In this document: one piece after another, positions 1-7,614 of the stretch | How the letters are laid out: every line of letters starts with the position of its first letter | How positions within the stretch are numbered: the first letter of the stretch is position 1 | Source: Bacteroides sp. CAG:709 | GTDB lineage: Bacteria; Bacteroidota; Bacteroidia; Bacteroidales; UBA932 | NCBI GenBank assembly: GCA_000434935.1 | Contig: FR882208.1 | Location: forward strand, 21,767-47,585 | Direction of reading: 5' to 3' | Length of the DNA: 25,819 bases | Notes under the pieces: generated by a model | What the model was told of the DNA's origin: nothing | The model's input: only the letters and a program-made list of their open reading frames with translations | Database searches by the model: none | Program-made: the position numbers and the translations under genes

Positions 1-833
1 AACGTGTGCTCGTAACCACATTGACGAAAAGGATGGCGGAAGAGCTGGACGACTTCTTCGGCAAAAGAGGCGTAAGGTGCCGCTATATCCACTCCGATGT
101 AGATACCGCGGAGCGCGTGGAAATCATCGAGGACTTCAAGAACGGACTTTTCGATGTGCTCATCGGTGTCAACCTTCTGCGTGAAGGACTTGACATCCCG
201 TCAGTTTCATTGGTCGCGATACTGGATGCAGACAAGGAAGGTTTCCTCAGGTCTCAGGTAGCATTGACACAGACGGCGGGCCGCGCGGCCAGAAACATCC
301 ATGGTCTGGTGATAATGTACGCGGATTCGATAACGAAGTCGATGCAGGAGACCATTTACGAAACCGACCGGCGCAGGGCGAAGCAGATAGAGTACAACCG
401 CATAAATCACATTACGCCTAAACAGGTGGAAGTCAAGCACAACGCATTGATTTCCGAACTTGGCGGAGGCTCTTCTGATGCCGCCCAGGGCAAGAATTTC
501 GGCCGTGTGACAGCGTCCAACTCATACGACAATCCGACATTCATTCCGAATCCGAGCGCACTCGGCAAGGGCCGCATCACTGTCGGCCTCGGGGATGATT
601 CCAAGCGCGAGACCAATACGGCATACGCCGACGGCTATATCCGGGCAGACCTGGCGGCAGTCCTTCAGGACCCTGTAATCAGGTCAATGTCAAGGGAGCA
701 GATCCGGAAATCGGTAGAGGAATCAAGGCGCAAGATGAAGAAAGCCGCAGCGGACCTGGACTACGCGGCAGCCGCACGTTACCGCGACGAAATGTGGGCG
801 CTCGAAGAGTATCTGAAAGTCTGGAAAGACTAA
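1..833 (+). CDS. uvrB: UvrB, excinuclease ABC subunit B (3' part)
   Basis: This is the C-terminal 277 residues or so of UvrB, the damage-verification helicase-like subunit of UvrABC nucleotide excision repair. The reading frame is already open at base 3 with no upstream start, so the gene begins outside the window; the GTG at position 6 is an internal Val codon. Helicase motif V (GVNLLREGLDIP) and motif VI (QTAGRAARN, where the family usually has QTIGRAARN) are visible. The last 40 residues form the UVR domain that contacts UvrC (around SVEESRRKMKKAA). The stop TAA at 831-833 overlaps by 4 bases the end of the convergent flavoprotein gene. Identification is secure; the N-terminal ATP-binding half is not visible. 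Confidence 0.97.
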   Translation, partial: RVLVTTLTKRMAEELDDFFGKRGVRCRYIHSDVDTAERVEIIEDFKNGLFDVLIGVNLLREGLDIPSVSLVAILDADKEGFLRSQVALTQTAGRAARNIHGLVIMYADSITKSMQETIYETDRRRAKQIEYNRINHITPKQVEVKHNALISELGGGSSDAAQGKNFGRVTASNSYDNPTFIPNPSALGKGRITVGLGDDSKRETNTAYADGYIRADLAAVLQDPVIRSMSREQIRKSVEESRRKMKKAAADLDYAAAARYRDEMWALEEYLKVWKD

Positions 834-2110
834 CGTGAGGCAATCGAACGGGCAGCCACGTACCCCATCGACCAGGCGGCCTGCAAATTAAATCCGCCCG
901 TAATCGCGTCGACATCAAGCACTTCGCCGGCAAAATACAATCCGGAACGGCTACGGCATTCCAATGTTTTCGGGTCAATGCCGGACAACGAAACGCCGCC
1001 GCATGTGACAAACTCACCCTTGAACCGGTTACGCCCGACTACAGGATAAATGTCGCCGGTCAATGTAGCTGCAAGCCGGTTCATACCCTTGGAACCCAGT
1101 TCCGCCCAACGCTTGGTCTCAGACAGACCTGCCCGATGCAGAATGAAATTCCAGAGCCTGTTATTGAACGCCTCCGGATAAATGCTGGAAAGCTGCTTCT
1201 GAGGATTGGCCTTCGCCATATCCGCAAGCATTGACAATGCATCCTCCTGTCCCGCTTCACCGAGCCAGCCCACAAGCAGACTTGCATTGTATTGATTGTC
1301 AGCCAGATATCTTGCCGCATACGATGACAGTTTCAATATTGCCGGGCCGCTCATTCCCCAGTCGGTAATCAGCAGCGGACCGGTAGCACGGAATTTAGTC
1401 CCGACAATCCCGGCCATGGCATTCTCGACGACCGTCCCCATCAATGCTGAAAGTCCGGCATCCCTCACGTTTTCGCCAGGGCGTGCAGCATCACCGATAT
1501 TGAAACTGAAAAGCGACGGCAAAGGGTCAATGATGTCCAGTCCAAGACCGTCAAGCATTGACAATCCACTCTTTTTCGGGCTGCCGCCGGTCGTCACCAG
1601 GACAATGTCGGCCTCTATCCCGTCAGGCATTGTGCCGTCAGGATCCGGTGCGAACGACAGCTTGTACCGAGGTCCGTCCGCAGTAGACATATCAATGACA
1701 GACAGAACTTTATGACACGGCTGGATGTGTACGCCGGCATTTCTCATCCCCGAAAGAAGAGCATTGACAATCTCCATTGCATCCTGCGAAACGGGGAACA
1801 CGCATTGGTCAGGCTGGGTCAGAAGGCGGACGCCTCGCGCTTCGAACCAGCCGCAGACATCGGCATTGGAAAATTCCTTGAGCAGACGCTTCATCAGGCG
1901 ATGGCCGCGCGGATAGACGGATTCCAGGCTGCGCACCTGTGCGAAGGAATTGGTAAGGTTGCAGCGGCCGCCACCGGTCACCGCCACTTTCGCAAGAAGC
2001 TTAGCACCAGCCTCATAGACAGTCACGTCAATGTCAGGATTCAGTTCCTTGATATTTACTGCCGCGAAACAGCCTGCCGCTCCACCGCCGATTATTGCCA
2101 CTTTCAACAT
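830..2110 (-). CDS. BaiN/HI0933-family NAD(P)/FAD-dependent flavoprotein
   Basis: A 426-residue flavoprotein of the HI0933/BaiN family. An N-terminal dinucleotide-binding motif GGGAAG lies at residues 8-13, followed by the family signature VAVTGGGRCNLTN near residues 43-55. A C-terminal FAD-contacting block contains GLYFAGEVLDVDAITGGFN. Characterised relatives include the clostridial bile-acid enzyme BaiN, but most members have no established substrate, so no reaction is assigned here. Length is normal for the family. The gene converges on uvrB with overlapping stops and diverges from the RelA/SpoT gene. Its ATG lies only four bases after a well-matched -7 box, so the mRNA may be leaderless. 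Family call is firm, function open. Confidence 0.9.
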   Translation of the reverse strand: MLKVAIIGGGAAGCFAAVNIKELNPDIDVTVYEAGAKLLAKVAVTGGGRCNLTNSFAQVRSLESVYPRGHRLMKRLLKEFSNADVCGWFEARGVRLLTQPDQCVFPVSQDAMEIVNALLSGMRNAGVHIQPCHKVLSVIDMSTADGPRYKLSFAPDPDGTMPDGIEADIVLVTTGGSPKKSGLSMLDGLGLDIIDPLPSLFSFNIGDAARPGENVRDAGLSALMGTVVENAMAGIVGTKFRATGPLLITDWGMSGPAILKLSSYAARYLADNQYNASLLVGWLGEAGQEDALSMLADMAKANPQKQLSSIYPEAFNNRLWNFILHRAGLSETKRWAELGSKGMNRLAATLTGDIYPVVGRNRFKGEFVTCGGVSLSGIDPKTLECRSRSGLYFAGEVLDVDAITGGFNLQAAWSMGYVAARSIASR

Positions 2111-2114
2111 GGTG

Positions 2115-2145
2115 CAAAGATACCAATCATTAAATTCTCTTCAAA
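2115..2145 (-). promoter_or_regulatory. Promoter of the BaiN-like gene
   Basis: On the minus strand TTTG (2142-2145) is followed after exactly 19 bases by TATCTTTG (2115-2122), matching the Bacteroidota sigma consensus TTTG-N19-TAnnTTTG. The expected start of transcription is about base 2111, next to the ATG at 2110, which predicts a leaderless or nearly leaderless transcript. Confidence 0.7.
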
Positions 2146-2151
2146 CTGCGC

Positions 2152-2182
2152 TGTGAATAATGTATGATTTTTGTTAACTTTG
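2152..2182 (+). promoter_or_regulatory. Promoter of the RelA/SpoT gene
   Basis: TGTG (2152-2155), 19 bases, then TAACTTTG (2175-2182), a full match to the TAnnTTTG -7 box. The predicted transcription start near 2186 lies downstream of the ATG at 2164, so the longer 741-residue reading is unlikely. The ATG at 2233 becomes the probable start, with a leader of about 47 nt. Confidence 0.65.
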
Positions 2183-2232
2183 AACACGGACTTGACGCGG
2201 AATACGGATTTTCCGCCAAAATTGTGTGTGAT

Positions 2233-4389
2233 ATGGATCTGATTGATGAGAAATTCCCCCATTACAATGAGGAAGGCAGGGCATTGATAAGACGTGCCTT
2301 GGCCATTGCATCGGATGCGTTGAAAGATGATTTGAGAGATAACGGGCATCCTTTCGTGGAGCACCCGATGAATGTCGCGCTCATTGTTTCCGATGAAATA
2401 GGTCTTCCCGCAGAATGTGCAGCCGCAGTTTTTCTTCATGAAACGCTGCGGAAACACCCTGATTATGACATAAAGACAGCCAATTTCCCGCAGGAAATCT
2501 ACAAGATGGTGGACGGACTGGACAAGATCGCCACGATCAAGCCGAAGGACACGAGACTGGAAGCGGAGAACTATAAGAAACTCATTGTCCAATATTCTAC
2601 CGACCCTCGCGTGACGGTCCTGAAAATCGCGGACAGGCTGGAGGTCATGAGAAATCTGGAGATGTTTCCGAAACTTTCGAAGGAGCGGAAGATTCTGGAG
2701 ACATTGATGCTCTATATTCCGCTGGCGCATCAGCTCGGGCTGTATAACATAAAGAGTGAGTTGGAAGACATTTACTTCCGGTTCTCCGATCCCGTGGATT
2801 ATCGTCTCATCACCAACAAGCTGAAAGCCACGGAGAAAGACAGGATAAAGCTCACCGAAGAGTTCATCCGTCCGCTGGAGAAGAAGCTTTCGGACGCAGG
2901 CATAAAATACAAGCTGAAAATCCGTACGAAGACCGCTTACTCCATCTACAAGAAGATGCAGAAACAGAAGGTTCCGTTCGAAGGTGTGTTCGATGTATTC
3001 GCAATCCGTTTCATCATCGATTGCGATACCGACCACAAGACCGAGGAGGACCTCTGCTGGAAGGTATATTCTTATGTGACAGAGGAATACGAGTCCGACA
3101 CCAAGAGACTCAGGGATTGGATTTCCAATCCGAAGCCGAACGGTTACGAATCGCTGCACATCACTGTCAAGAACAAGGACAATGCTTTTATTGAGGTGCA
3201 GATCAGGACGCGCAGGATGGACGACATCGCGGAGAACGGCCACGCGGCGCATTGGTCATACAAAGGCATCAAGCATGAGGTCACCATCGACAAATGGCTG
3301 ACTTCGGTGCGCTATAATCTGGAGCATCCGCAGGAAACGGCTCCGGAAGACCTGCCGCATCCTCCATCCAAGGAAATTTTCGTATTCACGCCGTCAGGAG
3401 AGTTGAGAATCCTGCCTACAGGGTCATCCGTCCTGGATTTCGCATTCAATATCCACTCCAATCTCGGCACCCGCTGCACGGGTGGCAAAGTCAACGGCAA
3501 GGCTGTTTCCATAAAGGAGAAGCTCAAGACCGGAGACATCGTGGAAATCATGAGCGGAAAGAACCAGAAGCCGTCTCCGGACTGGGTGAACTACGTCGTT
3601 TCCGCGAAAGCCAAGAACAAAATCCGCCAGACATTGAACGAAGCGGAATATAAGATTGCGGCTGAGGGTAAAGAGCTGCTTACCAGACGATTGAAGAACT
3701 GGAAACTTGAATTTCCGGACGACATGATGGCGGAATTCATGAAGAAGCAGAAATATCCTACCGTCAATGCGTTTTTCGCTGCGATAGGTGACGGCTCCAT
3801 CGACATTGACCAGATTAAATCATTCATACTGGAGCATGACGAAATGGAAGCCAAGGCCATCGAGGCTGCGAAAGCGGCAGACCAGGCGGCGGCCGAGGAG
3901 TCCCGCAACAAATGGGTAAGCGGCAAATCTTCCGACGATATTCTCGTAATCAACGCAAAGGACCTGAAAGGGCTTGACTACAAGAGGTCCAAATGCTGCA
4001 ATCCAGTATTCGGTGATGACGTATTCGGATTCGTGACCAGGACTGACGGCATCAAGATTCACAGGATGTCCTGCCCGAACGCCGCCAGGCTCATGGAAAT
4101 GTACCCTTACCGCATCCAGAGAGTGAAGTGGTCCGACACGCCTACCAGCGGCACGTTCCAGGCGACACTGCGCGTAATCACCGCCATAGAGCCGTTCATC
4201 ATCAATCAGATAATGGATGTGCTCAACACGTTCAGGACATCGCTCAGGCAGTTCAATGTCAATGAGAACCAACGGAATGGTACCTACGACATCACCATGA
4301 AACTGTCCGTGCCGTCAAACATGGAACTGGACAAGGTAACATCCCAGATAAAGATTCTTAAAAACGTTGTAAAGGTTGTGCGCCAATAA
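2233..4389 (+). CDS. RelA/SpoT-family (p)ppGpp synthetase with degenerate hydrolase
   Basis: A long RSH protein of 718 residues using the ATG at 2233, chosen because a -7 box sits inside the longer reading that starts at 2164. Order of domains: HD hydrolase region (about 20-190), (p)ppGpp synthetase (about 215-335, with FDVFAIRFI, NGYESLHITVK and IEVQIRT), TGS (about 381-445, IFVFTPSGEL), a Cys-rich zinc-finger region (CCNP near 587) and a C-terminal ACT/RRM domain. The synthetase motifs look intact. In the hydrolase, His44 and Asp134 are kept, but the HDxxED motif reads HETLRK (69-74) and the RLHNMR motif reads RLEVMR, so manganese-dependent (p)ppGpp hydrolysis is probably lost. The enzyme would then make alarmone only, and a second SpoT-like hydrolase should exist elsewhere in the genome. 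Confidence 0.92.
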   Translation: MDLIDEKFPHYNEEGRALIRRALAIASDALKDDLRDNGHPFVEHPMNVALIVSDEIGLPAECAAAVFLHETLRKHPDYDIKTANFPQEIYKMVDGLDKIATIKPKDTRLEAENYKKLIVQYSTDPRVTVLKIADRLEVMRNLEMFPKLSKERKILETLMLYIPLAHQLGLYNIKSELEDIYFRFSDPVDYRLITNKLKATEKDRIKLTEEFIRPLEKKLSDAGIKYKLKIRTKTAYSIYKKMQKQKVPFEGVFDVFAIRFIIDCDTDHKTEEDLCWKVYSYVTEEYESDTKRLRDWISNPKPNGYESLHITVKNKDNAFIEVQIRTRRMDDIAENGHAAHWSYKGIKHEVTIDKWLTSVRYNLEHPQETAPEDLPHPPSKEIFVFTPSGELRILPTGSSVLDFAFNIHSNLGTRCTGGKVNGKAVSIKEKLKTGDIVEIMSGKNQKPSPDWVNYVVSAKAKNKIRQTLNEAEYKIAAEGKELLTRRLKNWKLEFPDDMMAEFMKKQKYPTVNAFFAAIGDGSIDIDQIKSFILEHDEMEAKAIEAAKAADQAAAEESRNKWVSGKSSDDILVINAKDLKGLDYKRSKCCNPVFGDDVFGFVTRTDGIKIHRMSCPNAARLMEMYPYRIQRVKWSDTPTSGTFQATLRVITAIEPFIINQIMDVLNTFRTSLRQFNVNENQRNGTYDITMKLSVPSNMELDKVTSQIKILKNVVKVVRQ

Positions 4390-4403
4390 ATCCTTGCGGA
4401 ACG

Positions 4404-5474
4404 CTATTGCGCAGCGGCCTTTGCTGCAAGTTTCGCTGTGAGGGCACGCTGGAATGCCCTTGCATTTTTCAGATGCTCGGAATATGTAGCGGCGAAAAGA
4501 TGCGAACCGTTGAAATCAGGACTTGCGCAGAAATAAAGGTCTTTCCCGCCTTTCGGATTCAGCACGGCATTCATGGCGTCACGCCCTGGAGAGCAAATCG
4601 GCGCCGGCGGCAGACCGAAATTCATATACGTATTGTACGGCGACTCCACCCTCGTGTGCTTTTTCAAAATACGGTTCAATGTATAGTCAAAGCAGAATGC
4701 CACGGTCGGGTCGGCCTGGAGTTTCATACCGATATGAAGCCTGTTCAGGTACACGCCTGCAATAAGCGGATATTCAGGAACATAGTTCGATTCTCCACGT
4801 ACAATGCTGGCAAGCGTCACCGCCTCCATCTCCGTAAGTCCTTGAGCCTTGGCCTTTTGCTTATTCTCATCGGTCCAGAATGAATCGAATGCGGCCTTCT
4901 GTTTGTCCAGCACCACATTCATGGAATCAGTCCAATAAACCTGATAGGTATCAGGAATGAACAGGCCGAAAACATTCTCCGGGGTAAAGCCATAACCCGC
5001 AAGCAATGCGGAATCCTGCAGTGCATTCATAACGGTCAGCGAGTCCATAAGCATCTGGCTGCTGATTTTCCTTGCCAATGTACCGCGCAGCCTGATGGTC
5101 CCGGACAATACCAGATTCACAGGTGTCTGCCATCCGTTCTTCAGCATCCGCGCGACATAAATGCTTGTATTTGAAGGTTCTATCGTATAGTGTCCTGTCT
5201 TGGGTGACGCACTTCCGGCCTTGTCGGTTCCCACCAGAAGATTTTCCTTCCGGAGAGCGCGCAGAAGGCTTCCGGGCTTGCGCACCAGATTCTTTTCCGT
5301 GAGAATTTCAATGACATCCGTGACATTCATGTTAGGATAGACATAAATCTCTGCCCTTTCATGGAAGTTCGGCATCTTGCGGTCACAATACATCTGCCAT
5401 GCGAAAATGCCGGCTACAATTCCGATGACAACGGAAATCGTCACTACAATTGTCCAAATTATATGTTTCTTCAT
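4404..5474 (-). CDS. mltG: MltG, endolytic murein transglycosylase
   Basis: A 356-residue YceG/MltG-family enzyme that cleaves nascent peptidoglycan strands inside the chain, setting glycan length at the inner membrane. It has a short cytoplasmic N-terminus, one membrane segment (about 7-28), a LysM-like periplasmic stretch and the catalytic domain. The family motif around the catalytic glutamate is LASIVRGESN (221-230). The conserved Glu228 is present, although the first Glu of the E. coli IVEKET pattern is Arg here. LQADPTV (252-258) is also diagnostic. It overlaps the upstream glucosaminidase gene by 4 bases (ATGA), so the two are translated from one mRNA. It converges with the RelA/SpoT gene with 14 bases between the stops. 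Confidence 0.95.
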   Translation of the reverse strand: MKKHIIWTIVVTISVVIGIVAGIFAWQMYCDRKMPNFHERAEIYVYPNMNVTDVIEILTEKNLVRKPGSLLRALRKENLLVGTDKAGSASPKTGHYTIEPSNTSIYVARMLKNGWQTPVNLVLSGTIRLRGTLARKISSQMLMDSLTVMNALQDSALLAGYGFTPENVFGLFIPDTYQVYWTDSMNVVLDKQKAAFDSFWTDENKQKAKAQGLTEMEAVTLASIVRGESNYVPEYPLIAGVYLNRLHIGMKLQADPTVAFCFDYTLNRILKKHTRVESPYNTYMNFGLPPAPICSPGRDAMNAVLNPKGGKDLYFCASPDFNGSHLFAATYSEHLKNARAFQRALTAKLAAKAAAQ

Positions 5475-6589
5475 CTTCTGGATGGTCTGAGGTCAAGTTC
5501 ATCTCCCGGCTTGGTCACATAATCCCTGCCGAGGTCGTTCATCTTGCACAAGTCCTTGAGTTTCACGCCAAAACGCTGCGAGAGTTCATACAATGTCTCC
5601 CCTCCTTCATCGGAAATATACTTGTCGAGTCCACGTTTGGTCTGGCTCTTCTTCGATTGCAGATATACTGTCGTGCCGGGCTCCAGACGCTTGTCGGAAA
5701 GAGCATCATTGAACCTGAGTATCTCCCGCAGGAACAGGTGATAATCATTGGCAATGCTGGCGTAGCTTTCACCCTCTTGGGAATAGACGAACGGAACACC
5801 GTTGGTCTTGTACATCTGACGCACCAGCGAGAATGAGAATGTCTCGGACGCCTTTTCGGCAGTAACCCTTTCAGGCTCTTCGATGGACAACGGCGGTTCA
5901 GGAATCGTCTCTTCAGCACGCTGTTCCACTATGGTCTCATGCGTATTTTCCTTCTCCGCTTTCCCGGCACGCCTTGCTTCTCGCCTCTGTTTACGTGTCA
6001 ATTTACCCTTGATGGTATTGCGCAGCTCGTTTTCATCCTGGCGAACCTTGACTGTCGTCCCGAAATCTTCCGGGCGCATCGTATCATATTTGTCCAGATG
6101 ATAATCTTCAATGAGCTTTATAAGCTTGGAAGGATAAGCCGGATCGGTAGCATAGCCTGCTTTCTTCAGGCCGTGCGCCCAAGCCTTATAGTCCGTTACA
6201 TCATTGTTGAACAATGACTTGTAGCGGTCCCTATAACGCAGGAAGTCCGAATGGTCGCTGAAACTCTCGTCCGCAGTACCATAAACGCGGAAGCACTCCC
6301 CCCTCCGGTCATCGTCATGATACATCTTCTTCCCGGTCCAGTCATGGCACTTGATTCCGAAATGGTTGTTTCCCTTCACAGCCAGGTCCGACTGGCCATA
6401 ACGGGACTCCAGAAGGCCTTGTGCCAATGTTATACTTGCGGGCACACCTGAACGGTACATTTCCCGTACGGCAACAGGTGCATATTTGCGGATATAATCA
6501 TCCTGCGGAGAACCCTTAGGAGCTACCGCGGAAACAAGCATCGACACGATCAGGGCCAATGCTGCTGTCAACATTATCCTATTTTTCAT
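5471..6589 (-). CDS. Secreted glucosaminidase with two LysM domains
   Basis: A 372-residue exported peptidoglycan hydrolase. Residues 1-23 form a signal peptide (charged start, hydrophobic core, AVA). Residues 30-168 are a glucosaminidase domain of the FlgJ/LytG type: GLLESRYGQSDLA with the likely catalytic Glu61, and NNHFGIKCHDW. A basic, low-complexity linker (about 190-250) leads to two LysM-like repeats (about 266-312 and 322-367) that would anchor it to the wall. It is the first gene of a two-gene operon with mltG, pairing an exo- or endo-acting hydrolase with a glycan-length enzyme. A one-mismatch -7 box (TAAATTGG, 6611-6618) lies upstream. Substrate bond is inferred from the family. 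Confidence 0.9.
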   Translation of the reverse strand: MKNRIMLTAALALIVSMLVSAVAPKGSPQDDYIRKYAPVAVREMYRSGVPASITLAQGLLESRYGQSDLAVKGNNHFGIKCHDWTGKKMYHDDDRRGECFRVYGTADESFSDHSDFLRYRDRYKSLFNNDVTDYKAWAHGLKKAGYATDPAYPSKLIKLIEDYHLDKYDTMRPEDFGTTVKVRQDENELRNTIKGKLTRKQRREARRAGKAEKENTHETIVEQRAEETIPEPPLSIEEPERVTAEKASETFSFSLVRQMYKTNGVPFVYSQEGESYASIANDYHLFLREILRFNDALSDKRLEPGTTVYLQSKKSQTKRGLDKYISDEGGETLYELSQRFGVKLKDLCKMNDLGRDYVTKPGDELDLRPSRR

Positions 6590-6639
6590 CCGTTCAAACC
6601 AAAAATTTCACCAATTTACGGAAAAAATCCGACATGTTG

Positions 6640-7614
6640 CTATATTTGGAAGATGTCGCCGTCATTTGCGGCATAGGTCTCCGGGAATATTTTTCTGCAC
6701 TCAGCCTGATACTGAGCAGCATCGCGGCATCTGGAGGAATAATGAGCTATCACGAGCTTCTTTGCTCCTGCGTCGACAGCACATTGGGCAGCCTGCAATG
6801 TCGTGGAATGAAAACGGAGCTTCGCCTGCGCCTCATATTCCTGAAGATATGTAGCTTCATGATACAGCAGGTCCACGCCTTTCACCCATTCGCTCAATTC
6901 AGGAAACGGCGCCGTATCGCTGCAATATGCGTAGCTCCGTGGTTGATAGGGCAGATAAGCGGCATCTTCATTTCTGATAATCAGCGGTTCATCAGTACCG
7001 GAATGTCTTACGAAGCCATTGAGGAATGTAGCCCCTTCGTCAGGCCCGGCAGGACGGATTATATCTCCGCCGGATTTCAATGTCCCGATTTCCGCCTTGG
7101 TAAACCCATATTTCTCCAAGGCGTCCTTACGGATATTCATCTGCGGGACTTTCTCCCTGACCATATATCCGTATGTCTCAATCCTGTGATTCAGAGGGAA
7201 TGCCAGGACCTCCAGCGACTTCGTGGAATAAATGACCTCCGGAGCCTTCACTGAAAGCGGATGAAAATCCACATCTATGCCGATGCCCTTTCCGTAATAG
7301 GACATGAAGGATTTGAGAAGCGGTCCCAGATTCGACGGCCCATAAATGACCACAGGGGTGGATTTGCAAGTCAATCCCAAAGTAGACAGCAGCGTAAACA
7401 ATCCGAACAGGTGATCGCCATGGATATGAGAAATGAATATGGTATCCAGTTTGGCGATAGGCACCTTGTAGCGCAACATCTGGCGCTGCACGGCTTCACC
7501 GCAGTCTATCAAAAACAAACGCCCATGTACCTCCAGTACATGAGCGCTCTGAAATCTATCAATAACAGGCATCGCTGATGCGGTGCCCATTATCTTGAGA
7601 GTAAAATTATTCAC
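6640..7614 (-). CDS. rnz: Ribonuclease Z (tRNA 3'-end processing)
   Basis: A 324-residue metallo-beta-lactamase-fold endonuclease that removes the 3' trailer from tRNA precursors. The metal-binding motif HIHGDH is at residues 63-68, preceded by the FLIDCGEAVQRQ block near 34-45, and the usual late His motifs follow (YHEATY, IAHYSSR). The reading frame stays open 47 codons further upstream, but that stretch lies inside rpsA and has no RNase Z similarity. The likely start is the GTG at 7612-7614, giving VNNFTLKIMGTASAMP, which matches where the family begins. That GTG overlaps the rpsA stop by 8 bases, so translation is probably coupled to rpsA. Start choice is inference; the family is certain. 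Confidence 0.93.
   Translation of the reverse strand: MNNFTLKIMGTASAMPVIDRFQSAHVLEVHGRLFLIDCGEAVQRQMLRYKVPIAKLDTIFISHIHGDHLFGLFTLLSTLGLTCKSTPVVIYGPSNLGPLLKSFMSYYGKGIGIDVDFHPLSVKAPEVIYSTKSLEVLAFPLNHRIETYGYMVREKVPQMNIRKDALEKYGFTKAEIGTLKSGGDIIRPAGPDEGATFLNGFVRHSGTDEPLIIRNEDAAYLPYQPRSYAYCSDTAPFPELSEWVKGVDLLYHEATYLQEYEAQAKLRFHSTTLQAAQCAVDAGAKKLVIAHYSSRCRDAAQYQAECRKIFPETYAANDGDIFQI

Noticed and set aside
2164..2232. N-terminal extension of the RelA/SpoT protein from the ATG at 2164
   Set aside because: A full -7 box lies at 2175-2182 inside this stretch, so transcription should begin after that ATG.
2104..3252. 382-codon open frame on the minus strand opposite the RelA/SpoT gene
   Set aside because: It lies wholly opposite conserved RSH domains, shows no recognisable domain, and overlaps the start of the flavoprotein gene.
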